Assembly: GCA_022818135.1 (NCBI GenBank) | Contig: JAFMSR010000006.1 | Coordinates: 35,442,997-35,506,996 of the forward strand | Direction: 5' to 3' | Length of the DNA: 64,000 nucleotides | Origin: Saxidomus purpurata | Taxonomy: Eukaryota; Mollusca; Bivalvia; Venerida; Veneridae | Shown: piece after piece, positions 1 to 11,235 of the stretch | Numbering within the stretch: position 1 is the stretch's first letter | Layout: each line of letters starts with the position of its first letter | Made by a program: the position numbers and the translations under genes | Notes under the pieces: model-generated | Seen by the model: the letters and a program-made list of their open reading frames with translations, nothing else | Databases searched by the model: none | What the model was told of the DNA's origin: nothing

Positions 1-49
1 ACCCGCAACCTCCAGGATAAGCGGCAGACACCTAAACCTCTGTTACTAG
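1..49 (+). CDS. Possible 3' end of an upstream coding exon of the TBC1D2-like gene
   Basis: Read from base 1, the first 49 bases are open, more GC-rich than what follows, and encode a basic, proline-containing stretch ending PKPLLLG. A GT follows at 50-51 and the break is phase 1 with a G. That is exactly what the 30-nt PH microexon downstream needs to complete its first glycine, giving LLLGYLQYKSG, a plausible start of a PH domain. Against it, the donor (GTCAAA) is weak, the frame stays open only to about base 87, and the following bases resemble the AGGTCAAAGGTCA repeat motif scattered through the window. This is a tentative call. Confidence 0.3.
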   Translation, partial: PATSRISGRHLNLCY

Positions 50-3000
50 GTCAAAGGTCAGAGTCACAGAAGCCTTAATGCCATAGAGCAGGCAAATATG
101 AATCCTTCCAGTCAGCAAAATATTTCTACTTTGTTGTCTGCATATCAAAACAAAAAAAAACAGTGAAAGAAGTTCCAGGTCACAATTACTGCTTACTGCT
201 TGGGATATATTAAACTTAAAAAATAGTTTTGAATTATATGCACTTGACCTTAGGTACTAAAATTTCTATATGATATAGATATATTGATGTCAACCTTCCA
301 GGTAAGAGACTATTCTGACTTCAAGGTGATGCTGAGCATCCATGTATGTGTCTCTCGGTGAATGGTACATAATACCTAATGGAATAGTCACTGCAATCTC
401 TTTCTGTGGCAGTTTGCACTTAACAGTTTTACTGTCAACACTTTAATGATATATTTTATGAAAACTTGATATTTTATTCAGATGTCACCATGGTAACAGT
501 CTGTAATCACTGGTGGTAATGGCTGTCAAGGACACTTGTGTACATGTCAACTGCAGATGGGCAAAACGCAATCATAACAGTAATGGAATTCAACAACTAC
601 AGACTGTAAGTAAAATGATTATGTTGTTCAGTAGAATAGTATAAAGGGTAAAAATAGTTCCGAAGTTTGGCTTTCATAACAAATAATATGATGTAAATTG
701 CATTCATTACAATACAAAGAATAATAAAATTACAATATTAATATTTTTTTTATTCAGTTTTGTCAACAAGCATTATATGTGTATGTTTAGACAAGTAATA
801 TGTGTGATATGTTGGCTCATATGAATAATTAAAACAATTTTAATACAAGCAGTTAAGGTTCATTAGACTGAAAAGTCATAATGGCTCAAAGGCAATTATT
901 GCGGATGAGCGCACTAGAAACCAAGTAATGTTTTTTCATGTATTTTTTTTTAAATCTAAATTGTAGCCGATTTCAATTTTTCATGCGAAAAGATTGTTAA
1001 AACTCATTTTCTCACAGATGGGCCCTGTATGCATGACACATGGATTATAATAGGTCATTTTGCTACTTTAAACAATTTATGAAATTGCATTGCAGTAATT
1101 TCAGCTAATGTCACAATAATCAAATATCTACATTTTGCACGGATGTCATGGGTGACACATAATTGATGTACACATGGGTATATTGGTTTACAAAATTAAT
1201 GTTATTGCAAACTGCATTATCTCATTTTTGTCAAGCCCTCTGGCAGTGGCTGGATTGACAAACTTTTCACTTTGGTGCACGTGCATGATGGTGCATATGC
1301 GTCTGTCAGTCTGGAGGAGCTTGTCCAGGTTGTAACGTCCTCATGCATTAAGGGACTTTCAATTAAGTTTGGACAATTATTGTTTACCACAATAGGATGG
1401 CATGTCACACAAGACCCAAGTCCATAGCTCAAAGATCAAGGTCACACTTAAAGGTTAAAGCGTGTCTGGGCTCTAACTTACTTACGCATTTAAAGAGTTT
1501 TATGAGACTTGGGGAAATGGTTCACCCCAAGTTGCTTACAAGACCTTACTAATCTTCAATTCACAACAACTGTTGGCGGACTCTACATCATCATTACCAG
1601 TGGGCATCTTGTCATGAAATGTTCTAAGTTTGGCTGGATCTGAATTCTTTGGTTTTCAGTCATAGACGAGGGCTTTGTCATCAGTTAGCTGTTCTGTGTA
1701 TATTTGCTCGGTTACAATCCATATTTGACTGTAGCCAGGAGTAGCAGATTATGTACAGTTGATTTAAAGTTAATTGAAACTGCTGCTTTTGTTACACATT
1801 TATCTATTGGTCAATAATTTCCCAAACAGTTTTTAATTGTCACAAAGCTCTTCAGTTTGTTTTTAACCATTTTTGCGTAAATAAAAATGCACCCTACTTG
1901 TAATATTGGTGTGTTTTTTTTGCTTGAAATCAATAAAAATACAATTAATAATTAAGTTCTTTAGAACAAACTGACAGGTATGTAATAAACAAGCATATTG
2001 TGCTGGTTTTGATGTAACATAAACAAGACTTGTATTGACAGGGATGTAACAGATGGCAATGACAAACCATGGCTCGATCTGTATAATGAGTAATAAGTTC
2101 ACAGGGTCAAGGCTGTCTGACATACAGCAGTATGCATATGTTAAAGGCGGTCGTTACCATTTCCTATATGTACGTAGGGCAAAAATTTCCCAAACTGGAG
2201 AATTTCTTCAAACTTGGCATGTTGATCGAGAATCAAATTTAAAAAAGAAATATGATATAAAAATCATAGGCCACTGGCCTTGATCTCATATAATCTGTCC
2301 TTGACCTTGATCTCATATAATCTGTCCTTGACCTTGATCTCATATAATCTGTCCTTGAAAATAAGAGTGAGATACATTATGATGATAATTTAGTGAAAAA
2401 GCAGTTCTATGTATTTCAGTGTTATTTTCAAGGGTAGATGATTCAACGTCGAGGCTGATGGCCTATGGCTTTTATTTCATTTTTTTTTCAGATTGATTCT
2501 CAGTCAACAAACCAAGTTTTAAAAAATTCTCATATAAGGAAATTTTTGCTGTATGTACGTATGGGAAATGGTTGCAAACGCCTTTAAAACAATTCCTTGA
2601 TTTCAGTTAATTACTTTTTTATAATGGGACTTCCAGTGAAATAGCAATGGTGAAATGAACATTTATTTGTTGAAGAAGAAAATTGAACACTCTTAAATAT
2701 ACTCAGAACTTTTACTGACTAGCATTCTAAAATGTATACATGTATATCCTTAATGAATATCATTGATCTAACATTATACGGAAAGAATTAAAATCTATTT
2801 CACCATTCTGGATTTCAGAGCTTTATTAATCTTTGCGGAAGCATTGCGTAAAAAAGGGTGCTAATTAGAACATAATTAGATGGAATAGAAATAAAGTGTA
2901 ATCAAAAATAATATAAGGGTAAAGACCCTATCAAAATTCATGTGTCATTAGTATAATGTAATCACCATTGAGCGTAATTTCTTGACGTCAGCCGAGCTTA

Positions 3001-3180
3001 CAGTCTCATACCAGTGGATTAACGTCAGTGATAGACCACCGAAAATTCACTAGATTTTAAAATCCTACAGATAAAAGTTAAATACAATCTGTGCTACCTG
3101 TATTATTAGGAATGTCAATCAGATGGATAAACTTAAATAAGGTAGGATCCTGGTCTTGATTTATTCAGTTAATTCTTGTT
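50..3180. other. Intron or 5' flank without recognisable genes
   Basis: AT-rich sequence with frequent stops in all frames. Bases 1230-1470 look like a decayed fragment of the TATGCCCC repeat family (motifs such as ACAAGACCCAAGTCC and AAGATCAAGGTCAC). A short tandem repeat at 2279-2358 is listed separately. I see no exon or RNA gene. Confidence 0.6.
2279..2358 (+). repeat. 27-bp tandem repeat, three copies
   Basis: Three head-to-tail copies of a 27-bp unit starting CTTGATCTCATATAATCTGT, at 2279, 2306 and 2333, essentially identical. The similarity suggests recent expansion. Confidence 0.9.
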
Positions 3181-3189
3181 CCCCCTAGA

Positions 3190-3681
3190 TTTCTAAAATG
3201 GACTTGTCAATTTTTCAGTTTGGATCATACCATTAGTTATTTGAAGGGGTGCTTATTGAAAATTTACTGACTGAATAGCAGATCAGTGCAGATCATGATC
3301 AGACTGCATGGATGTGATCTGTACTGGTCATAGGGGCAGGAATTTTGTCACTAGCATGGTAAGAATAGTGTTATATTTAGACAATGAAAAGGGTAGGGGC
3401 GGGGGAGGGGGGGAACAAAACAGAAGGGTGCAGCACCCTGCTAAAACACTCTAGTTAAAACACAAAAAGGTTAAGTTTTGAATCATTTTGTTAGTTTAAC
3501 TCTTATCTTTGTTTGGGTAGCAAGTGATTCAACATTTTGCTAACAATGTGAATCGCATATGTGCAAACTGACCATGATCTGCACTGTTAGTAATTCAGTC
3601 AGTATATTGTTATGTGATCACCCCTTTGAACAAGTATTTAGACTGTACAGGTTAATAAAAAGGCATGTCCATTTTAGAAAA
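3190..3681. mobile_element. Foldback element with long inverted arms
   Basis: The left arm begins TTTCTAAAATGGACTTGTC (3190) and the right arm ends with the reverse complement, GACATGCC..CCATTTTAGAAA inverted, at about 3681. The arms stay alignable for roughly 110-130 bp through AAGGGGTG, TACTGACTGAAT and CAGTGCAGATCATG. Fragments of the same family are at about 43925-44040, 50205-50290, 62550-62620 and 62970-63125. No transposase is visible, so it would be non-autonomous. Confidence 0.75.
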
Positions 3682-5008
3682 TCGAGCTGTGCTGTTGATT
3701 AAAAATTCCTTATTATTTTAATTTTATCAGTAGCGAATAAACGGAAGCTGCCTCCCTGGCTGGTTTTATATTTAAATAATTGTGTATAGCATGTAAGCCT
3801 ACCAGAAACTTGATTCTAACACCTATAGACTCTGTTGCATTGTTCCTTATTACTTTCTGCTTACTGCATTTGTATCGATCACTTTCTTGAAATAATAAAT
3901 GTTTGAAGTCAGAGCTAGACAAAAAAAAAAATACAAAAAAATTGTGCATGTAATATCCTTGTGTTGTAGATGTGACTTGTTTTAATTAAAAATCAATTTA
4001 AATAGTTATATTTGTGTTGCTTAGAACAGACTTTTGATAAGTCAAGAAATATAAATTATTTTGACAAAAAACAAATATGTCCACTTTAGTGGGGGTCTGT
4101 TATCAAGGGAGACAAAACATACAACATTTTGTTATGAAGACGTGAGAGTTACTCATTATGAATAGAGAGCAATGTAAAAGAAAAAATGGATCAGATTCAT
4201 CTGTGATATGACAGAACTAGTCTATTGGTTAATATTTCAAATAGCATAATTATGTGGCTTTGTCGTAAGATATTATAAACTGGCAGCATTTGAAGGGAAG
4301 TAATATTTATTATAGCAAGTCAAAGTAAGAAACTTGCGAGTCATAAAACAGACTACCATATTAAAATTTCTGTTCTTATTATGACAAATATGACTAATGT
4401 CAGGCTGCACGAAGCGTTTAACTCTTACTTATATCCTTGGTTTGAATAATCCGATTGCACGAAATAGAGTTATCCATGCCATGCGAACATAATGAGAGTT
4501 TTAACTTTTACCTCTTCATTTTGTTGCAACGGTTTTGATAGGAAATTCTTATACAATCCGATTGCATGAACAGTTTTGTCATGGTTATGATTCGAGTTAT
4601 GTCCGGGTTATCCAAACCTGGTAGGGACCAGGTTTATGAATGGATTTGAACATTTAAAATATTCAAAATGGAATATATTACACAGAGCATGACTGTACAA
4701 AACGTTGAAAATACAGATAGTTCCTATAAAATATCTAAAGAGACATTTTAAACTTGAACGGTTAGCTATATACTAATTGAATGAAAAAAAGTCTTTAAGG
4801 ACGTGACATAAATGCTGGTTGCATTAAGGGTTTATGTAACAGGATTTTAAGTTTGTTTGAATTTCATTTCGATTAATTTACAATATCAACCTGGTCCATG
4901 GAAATGCATTCAAATATAACTTGTGCATGCATCTAGATTTTTACCGGAATTATTTCCCAACATATCACAGGTGTTTTTTCTCTGATTTTATTCTTATTTT
5001 TTTATATA
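3682..5008. other. Intronic sequence, nothing coding seen
   Basis: AT-rich. Between about 4400 and 4640 the phrase CCGATTGCACGAA / CCGATTGCATGAA recurs near AGGCTGCACGAAGCG and GTCCGGGTTATCC, which may be a decayed inverted-repeat element. No convincing ORF with splice sites. Confidence 0.5.
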
Positions 5009-6075
5009 CAGTAAAACCTGTGAACAAAGACCATTAACGGGAAATAGTTATTTCAGGCTTCGTTGACATATGTTCTTTTTATGCCCCCGAAGGGTGGCAT
5101 ATTAAAATCGCACCGTCTGTGCGTCCCCACTTAAAAATTTGTGTCCGGACTGTAACTCTGTCATGCATTGAAGGATTTTAAAATAACTTGGCACAAATGT
5201 CTAGCACATCAAGACAACGTGTTGCATGCAAGACCCACGTCCCTAGCTCAAAGGTCAAGGTCACACATGGAGTTTGAAGGTAATGGAATCCTCTATATAT
5301 GCATATATGCACAAATTCGTGTCCAGGCTTCGTTGACATGTGTTCTTTTTATGCCCCCGAAGGGTGGCATATTAAAATCGCACCGTCTGTGCGTCCCCAC
5401 TTAAAAATTTGTGTCCGGACTGTAACTCTGTCATGCATTGAAGGATTTTAAAATAACTTGGCTCAAATGTCTAGCACATCAAGACGACGTGTCGCGTGCA
5501 AGACCCACGTCCCTAGCTCAAAGGTCAAGGTCACACTTGGAGTTTGAAGGTCTGGACTGTAACTTTGTCATGCATTGAAGGATTTTAAAATAACTTGGCT
5601 CAAATGTCCAGCACATCAAGACGACGTGTCGCGTGCAAGACCCACGTCCCTAGCTCAAAGGTCAAGGTCAAACTTAGAGTTTAAAGGTAATGGATTCCTC
5701 TATATATGCATAAATGCACACATTCGTGTCTTGACTGTAACTTTGTCATGCATTGAAGGATTTTAAAATAATTTGGCACAAATGTCTAGCACATCAAGAT
5801 GACGTGTCGCGTGCAAGACCCACATCCCTACCTCAAAGGTCAAGGTCACACTTAGCGTTTAAAAGTAATGGAATACTGTATGCATGGTTACTCTGTCATG
5901 CATGGAAGGATTTTAAAATTACATAGCACATTTATTGAGCATATGGGAGGACACAGACTGTGAGGCACCTCTTTCGGGGGCATTCGTCACTTGTGAGGGA
6001 CAGCTCTTGTTTTAGAGGTATTTCGACAAAACAGAGCAGTACAAGATTTTCTCCCTGTTGGTCTTTATTCGAATG
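5009..6075. mobile_element. CAGTAAAACCTGTG inverted-repeat element (MITE), split by a nested insertion
   Basis: The left end at 5009 reads TA-CAGTAAAACCTGTGAACAAAGACCA. The reverse complement of its inner part is at about 6048-6075 (CTCCCTGTTGGTCTTTATTC). The two halves are separated by the separate element at 5081-6012. The ends and the TA flank resemble Tc1/mariner or pogo-type non-autonomous elements. A close relative is at 20471-20637. Confidence 0.65.
5081..6012 (+). mobile_element. ATGCCCCCGAAGG element with tandem-repeat core
   Basis: Starts ATGCCCCCGAAGG at 5081. The reverse complement CTTTCGGGGGCAT is at 5971-5983, followed by a conserved tail ending GACAGCTCTTG. The core holds units containing GACTGTAACTCTGTCATGCA and CTCAAAGGTCAAGGTCACAC; the first 271 bp are duplicated (5081 and 5352 starts). 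The architecture (short inverted ends around a core of about 140-190 bp tandem repeats, no ORF) recalls the pearl-type elements described in oysters. Relatives lie at 25587-26703 and 35028-35980. Confidence 0.75.
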
Positions 6076-6989
6076 TGGCTTTTAAACTAGCTTGGGTGTA
6101 GGTTTTTTCTTTATTGACATAAATAATCTCATAAAATAAATTCAAAAACGTTTTCTATAGAGTTTGCAGTGTTGGCTGAAGACAAACATCAGCAAAGAGT
6201 TCTCCTTAAACACTGTGTGCACTGAAAAAACTTCACATTCATGCCTTGTTTGTACAATATACAGTACCTTGTATACATGTCAAAGTTAATATGTTAATTG
6301 ATTCTTTTTCTTGTTAATCCACAATCTTAAATTTGAAAGTGGCTGTGTAACATATGTATTTGAGTCGTGAAAAATCAGTTGGGTTGTCCTAAATGCAATA
6401 TTTACATATTTTCATCACCGAATATAGCCGTTTGTTTGTAAACGTCATCTGTTTGTAGGAAATAAGAACCAAAAGCTAAGTGGCTCACTTATTCGAATTT
6501 CAGGAAATCTACGGAACCTATTATAGCTGAACACGTTAAACTAATGTGCGACCATAAAAAGCCGAATGTACTCTTGCAAATGTCAGAGGCCTACTTTTGC
6601 GCACAATGCATTGTAAATCGTTAGCTTTTTCTGACCTTATTATTTACCTTATTTAACAGCTGATGTTACTAACCAGAATCGACGTTACAAACAGAAATAC
6701 GTTTAGAATGTGATGTCTTGAAAAATGAATAATAATATCTGTGACAAATCTGGTTTTTAAAAAAAAAAAAATATTGACATTTGCTCAAAATCAGAGGGTA
6801 ATCCACAGTAACTGCTTCTTAAAGTTTGGGAAGGCTATAATTATGAATAATTATTACTAACTGAAAGATTTATTGGGTCTGGAGACTGGCATATGAACAC
6901 AGTTATCCATAATTATCAATGTTGATAAATCCAGTGAAAAATAGAAGACACCAAAAAACTTACATGAAAAAGTAGATTTAAAAACTTTT

Positions 6990-7145
6990 GGTCCCTGATA
7001 AATGCCCCTGGTCCGTAATAAAACACCCAGGGGCAAGTTTAAACGTAGTATATGGTATTTTTATATTCCCTTTTAATGCCCTTTTATTTTATGCTAATCA
7101 CCGCAGTGGCGTGACTATTGGACACAAAATATCTTATTTATCATG
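6990..7145. mobile_element. Degenerate fragment of an ATACCGTAT-type small element
   Basis: Phrases TGATAAATGCCCC, CACCCAGGGGCAAG and GCGTGACTATTGGACACAAA are shared with 32266-32345 (GGGTGCGACTACTTGGACAC) and more loosely with the element at 33711-33981. Decayed, with uncertain ends. Confidence 0.4.
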
Positions 7146-7699
7146 CAGGCTGCTATAAATGAATTAAAGGGGAAGGTATAACTAAGTCCAAATTAAATAT
7201 GCTCTGTTTTGTGCAAGTATAAGGTTTAAACCACATCAATAGAGCCTACATTCTAGTTTCTTAGTAACTGTTTTTAAGACCAAAATTTTGGATAAACTCT
7301 GTTTGAAATATCCAAATACATGTCATGTACTTGGTGAATAGGATTGCTGCTATTCACAAATATTGAATTTGTTGAGAACAACTGGCACAACCAGCCCTTT
7401 TTTCCATGAAGGGCAGGCACTTTAAGGGAAAGTTCAGTAAGCATGAACATACCTTTAAAGAAAGTGATGTGCTAGTACCAGTATTGGAGGTGAACATCAT
7501 TTCCAGCAAAACCACAGAGATATACTCCAAGGAAAACATGAATGGTTGTTATACACTGTTGAGGTGTCCTGATCAATACACTTTTAATTTAAAACACACT
7601 CACATATTTGTATCTCTGTTTATCTTTGATTGTCTTTTTTTATTATGTTAAAGTTTTTTTATCTGCAGATGTGTGCATGTGTGAAAGACTAGGGTGAAA
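7146..7699. other. Intronic sequence without supported exon
   Basis: Short open frames on both strands around 7354-7651 overlap each other, have no domain-like composition and lack a matching splice phase. I do not call them. A pyrimidine tract followed by CTGCAG at about 7663-7669 could be an acceptor, but a stop follows in the needed phase. Confidence 0.5.
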
Positions 7700-8830
7700 G
7701 CATGGCAGGTTGGCACAGTCTTTCAGGATATCTTCAATATAAAAGTGGTAGCTATGGTGAGTTTTTGACTTCTAAAAGAGCATACAGTTTGGCAGTCTTT
7801 CAGGATATCTTCAATTTAAAAGTGGAAGCTATCGTGAGTTTTGACTCCATTAAAGAGCTACATTTGGCAGTTTTAAGGACATCTTCAATATAAAAGTGGT
7901 AGCTATGGTGAGTTTCTTGACTTTTAAAGACCTACATTTTGGATCTATCTTTCAGATATCTTCAATATACAAGTGGAAGCTATGGTGAGTTTTGATGCTA
8001 ATAAGAGCATGCTATTTGACAGTTTTTCAGGATATCTTCAATATAAAAGTGGTACAAAGGTTAGTTTTGACTTCAAAAGGGCATACACTTTAGGGAGTCG
8101 TTCAGAAGATATCCTTCAATATAAAAGTGGTAGCTATGGTGAGTTTTGATTTCTAAAAGAGCATACAGTTTGTCAGTCCTTCAGGATATGTCCAATGAAA
8201 ATAGTGGTAGCTATACACTGTTTTGATCTGATCTAATAGAGCATATGTTCAATACTAATATTGGTAGTTATGGTTATTTTTGATTTCTTCTATGACTATA
8301 AGGTTGGCACAGTCTTTCAGGATATGTTCAATATAAAAGTGGTAGCTATGGTGAGTTTTTGACTTCTAAAAGAGCATACAGTTTGTCAGTCTTTTAGGAT
8401 ATCTTCAATATAAAAGTGGAAGCTATGGTGAGTTTTGATTTCTAAAAGAGCGTACAGTTTTGTCAATCTTTCAGGATATGTTCAATATAAAAGTGGTAGC
8501 TATGATGAGTTTTGACTTCTAAAAGAGCATACAGTTTGGCAGTCTTTCAGGATATGTTCAATATAAAAGTGGTAGCTATGGTGAGTTTTGACTTCTAAAA
8601 GAGAATACAGTTTGTCAGTCTTTCAGGATATGTTCAATATAACAGTGGTAGCTATGGTGAGTTTTGACTTCTAAAAGAGCATACAGTTTGGCAGTCTTTC
8701 AGGATATCTTCAATATAAAAGTTGTAGCTATGGTGAATTTTGACTTATTTAAAAGAGCATACAGTTTGGCAGTCTTTCGGGATATTTTTAGTAGAAATCT
8801 TGGTAGCAGTGGTTAGTTTTGATTTGACTG
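7700..8830 (+). repeat. Tandem array of about 15 copies of a microexon with its splice sites (77-bp unit)
   Basis: Each unit holds acceptor TTTCAG, a cassette near GATATCTTCAATATAAAAGT..GCTATG, donor GTGAGT and a spacer like TTTTGACTTCTAAAAGAGCA. Cassettes start at 7727, 7804, 7878, 7956, 8031, 8106, 8185, (about 8245), 8321, 8398, 8475, 8551, 8627, 8703 and 8781. Nine keep AG, exactly 30 nt and GT: 7727, 7804, 7878, 8031, 8321, 8398, 8551, 8627 and 8703. Others are broken: 29 nt at 7956, 33 nt at 8106, lost donors at 8185 and 8475, changed acceptor at 8781. The copies at 7727 and 8321 share the leader GGTTGGCACAGTCTTTCAG, pointing to a higher-order duplication. Confidence 0.9.
7727..7756 (+). 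CDS. TBC1D2: PH-domain microexon, 30 nt (first copy of a tandem array), TBC1D2-like
   Basis: A 30-nt exon between a strong acceptor (TCTTTCAG) and a strong donor (GTGAGT). Phase 1 in and phase 1 out: with a G from upstream it encodes GYLQYKSGSY, and its last G joins CA of the next exon to give alanine. The joined peptide continues AFGRLITKRKVWCILEE. That matches the start of a PH domain, where GYL forms the first strand and the basic residues after it lie in or after the first loop, the usual phosphoinositide-contact region. Near-identical copies follow at 77-bp spacing up to 8811 and any of them could substitute. I chose this one only because it is first and intact. RNA data would decide which copies are used. 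Confidence 0.7.
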
Positions 8831-8831
8831 G

Positions 8832-9429
8832 CTCTAGATTAGCAGGAGAGCAGTGTGCAGTCTGTCAAGATACATGTAGTATAGATTTGATAGAAAATAT
8901 AGTTTTGGGGTTCTCTGTGAGACAATATGATAAAAGAACCACTGGAGCAATAGTCATGAAATTTGAGGGATAGTTTCTTTATAGATGCCCATGTGAAAGA
9001 GTGGGATCATACCCAAATGTCAAAATAAAGACTTTATTATTACATATTTGTGTTCAGTAGATGAATAAAAGGTTGTGATGCAGTGACTTCTGACTTATCA
9101 AAATCATTTCTTTTCATAAAAAGAGGAACCAGAAACTTTACAGTGTATTTTTTGTATTCTTTGTGTGACCCCAATTTATCTATAAAGGTCATTATGTCAG
9201 AGGTCAGCAGCCTATGCAAGGTATGGGTCAAAGGCTAAGTGTAATGAGGGCCATTTGCCATTTTGAATGGAATTGTTCAAGTCGGCAATTTACAACATGT
9301 GTCATGGTACAAGTGGGATAAGGAACAAATAAAATTCAAAACAGTTTGAATAATGCAAAATCTGTCAAAATACTGTATGTTGTTGATGTCTTTAACGCCC
9401 ATTTTATCAGTATTTCAGTCATTTTTACA
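8832..9429. other. Intronic sequence, nothing recognised
   Basis: AT-rich sequence with only short random frames on both strands. No splice-site-bounded coding segment seen. Confidence 0.5.
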
Positions 9430-9525
9430 GGTCGGCAGTTACCTTGCCATTGCTCCTGGGAAGAACCAGTACTAGAACCCTGCCTCTGCTAGAAACTGAC
9501 AACTTTCTTACATAAAGAGATATTG
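9430..9525 (-). mobile_element. SINE fragment, minus strand (family of 63129-63383)
   Basis: The reverse complement matches the body of the SINE at 63129-63383: AAAGTTGTCAGTTTCT, then CTAGTACTG, then a GGCAAGGTAA-like end. Only the 3' body is present; no tRNA-like head is visible. Confidence 0.6.
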
Positions 9526-10053
9526 GTCTGTAGCAGTGCTCGAACATATGACCTTGATCAGTCAATGAGAATTTACAGTGCTTTCAGCGGACTAAAATAC
9601 TCAGTTCAGTCAATTTTAAACCTGGTTACGCTTTGGCGGGCGTGGGCGGAGGGGCGGATGGGGCGCAAGATTGTGTCCGCCTTACTCTTCAACCCTTTGA
9701 AGATTTTGATATCACAATGTTCCTCAAAGACGTGCACCATGTTCCGCAGGCGGCCCAAGGCAGGTCACGCTCGAAATCCTCCCTCTGTAACTCTTCAACC
9801 CTTTAAATTTTGCAGGGGGCGCTATAAGAGGGGTACTTGTACTTGCCCTTTTCTTTTGCCTTTTCAGCGTTGATCCATGTTGTAACGCCTCTACTGCTTC
9901 TTTCCAATGTTGTTCATTAAGTTACTCCTTGCAGAGTTGTTAGCCGTTCCCTATCTTCATGTTTCATTTCTTTCCTCATGTCGTTCTTTGCCATCCAAAA
10001 TTTTTGAAAACCTGGTTTCGTGGCATTGCCATGTTTCTTGTTTTTTTTTACAG
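9526..10053. other. Intron end with a local GC-rich block
   Basis: Bases about 9635-9835 are locally GC-rich (GGGCGTGGGCGGAGGGGCGG and GCAGGGGGCGC) and hold two copies of the phrase CTCTTCAACCCTTT. The short frame across it has no recognisable domain and does not fit the phase of the following exon, so I treat it as non-coding repeat. Confidence 0.4.
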
Positions 10054-10234
10054 CATTTGGACGTTTGATTACAAAGAGGAAGGTATGGTGTATACTGGAA
10101 GAGAGCAAATGTCAACTTCTGTTCTACAAATGTGAAGAGGATGTGCACAAACCACGACAACCAACAGGTCACATTGACATTCAAGGTGCTGCAATTTCAT
10201 TGGATCTTGAACATCAGAACCAGTTTGTTATCAT
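10054..10234 (+). CDS. TBC1D2: TBC1D2-like exon: central PH domain
   Basis: A 181-bp exon with acceptor TTTTTTACAG and donor GTAAGT, phase 1 in, phase 2 out. It encodes FGRLITKRKVWCILEESK, then a KCQLLFYK strand and TGHIDIQGAAISLDLE, ending QNQFVI. The pattern of basic residues, tryptophan, KCQLxFYK and GxIDI is that of the PH domain of TBC1D2/TBC1D2B, a Rab7-directed GAP of endosomes and autophagosomes. The PH domain in this family contributes to membrane or cadherin-complex targeting. The domain is split over three exons (microexon, this one, 21950-22097). Recognition is by reading only; the paralogue (A or B) cannot be separated. Confidence 0.9.
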
Positions 10235-10239
10235 GTAAG

Positions 10240-11235
10240 TGTTGTAAAGTAATAGATGCCGTATCTGTTGCAAGGTCCACAGTCTATCTGTCCTCTGTCC
10301 CTAATTTACTTGTATGTGATAGAAGCTACTATTTCCACTGGATCTTCATGAAACTTGGTCAGAATGAGTGTCTTGGAGAAATTGAGTTCGAATATTGGTC
10401 ATCTCAAGTCAAAAACTAAGTCACCAGGTCAAAGCATAGGAAAACTTTGTGTATGCAATAGATGCTGCATTTTCATTGGACCTCCATGAAACTTTGTCAG
10501 AATGAATGTCTTGATAAATTCTATGTTGAGTTCGAATATGTGTCATCTTGAAAAGCCCCAGAAAAAAAAAAAAAAAAAAAAAAAAAAGGGATTTTTTCTT
10601 CATAAAAATAAAAAAAATAAAAAAAATTTTTATTTAAATTAAAAATAAGGTCAAAAACTAGGTCACCAGGTCAAGTTATAGAAAAACCTTGTGTATTGAA
10701 TAGAGGCTGCATTGTTCATTAGATCTTTGTGAAACTTTGTCAGAATGAGTGTCTTGATAAAATCTAGGTCGAGTTAAAAAATATATCATCAGTGTGATCT
10801 AAAACTGGGTCACCAGGTCAAATCATAGAAAACTTGGTGTATGCAATAGAGGCTGTGTTTTTCATTGGATCTTTATGGAACTTTGTCAGAATGGGTGTCT
10901 TGATGAAATCTAGGTGGAGGTCAAAAATAAGTCACTTTAGATCAAAACTCGGTCACAAGGTCAAATAAAAGTAAACCTTTTTAACACTCTAGGGGCCACA
11001 TTTGATACCCAGTTTGCATGAAGATTGGTCAGAATGTTTGTCTTGATGTTTGAATCTGGGTCACATGGGGTCAATAACTAGGTTGCCATGGCAAATAAAA
11101 GAAAAAGCTTTTGAACACACCTGAGGCCACATTTTGCATTCAGTCATCAAAAAAAATGTAACAGAATTGTTTTCTTGATGAGCAATGACAGTCAGGTGAG
11201 TGATATAGGCCGGTCATCATGGCCCTCTTGTCTGT
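10240..11235 (+). mobile_element. Repeat element with about 150-170 bp tandem core
   Basis: Begins just after the donor of the PH exon and repeats a degenerate unit with GGTCACCAGGTCAAA, AAACTTTGTCAGAATG and GTGTCTTGAT about six times. It ends GTGAGTGATATAGG..CATGGCCCTCTTG, the terminus shared with the AGCTCACCTG family. It is interrupted by a poly-A and A-rich tract at 10561-10650. Short minus-strand frames in it are artefacts. Confidence 0.65.
10561..10650 (+). repeat. Poly-A and A/T-rich simple sequence
   Basis: About 26 consecutive A, then GGGATTTTTTC and an A/T-rich low-complexity tract, inside a repeat element. It could be the scar of a retroposed tail. Confidence 0.85.

Noticed and set aside
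5168..5766. Two similar plus-strand ORFs (MKDFKITW starts)
   Set aside because: They lie in duplicated units of the ATGCCCCC element and are broken in its relatives.
9523..9873. 116-residue plus-strand ORF as a gene or exon
   Set aside because: GC-rich repeat-like composition with duplicated phrases, no domain, and no phase match to the exon at 10054.
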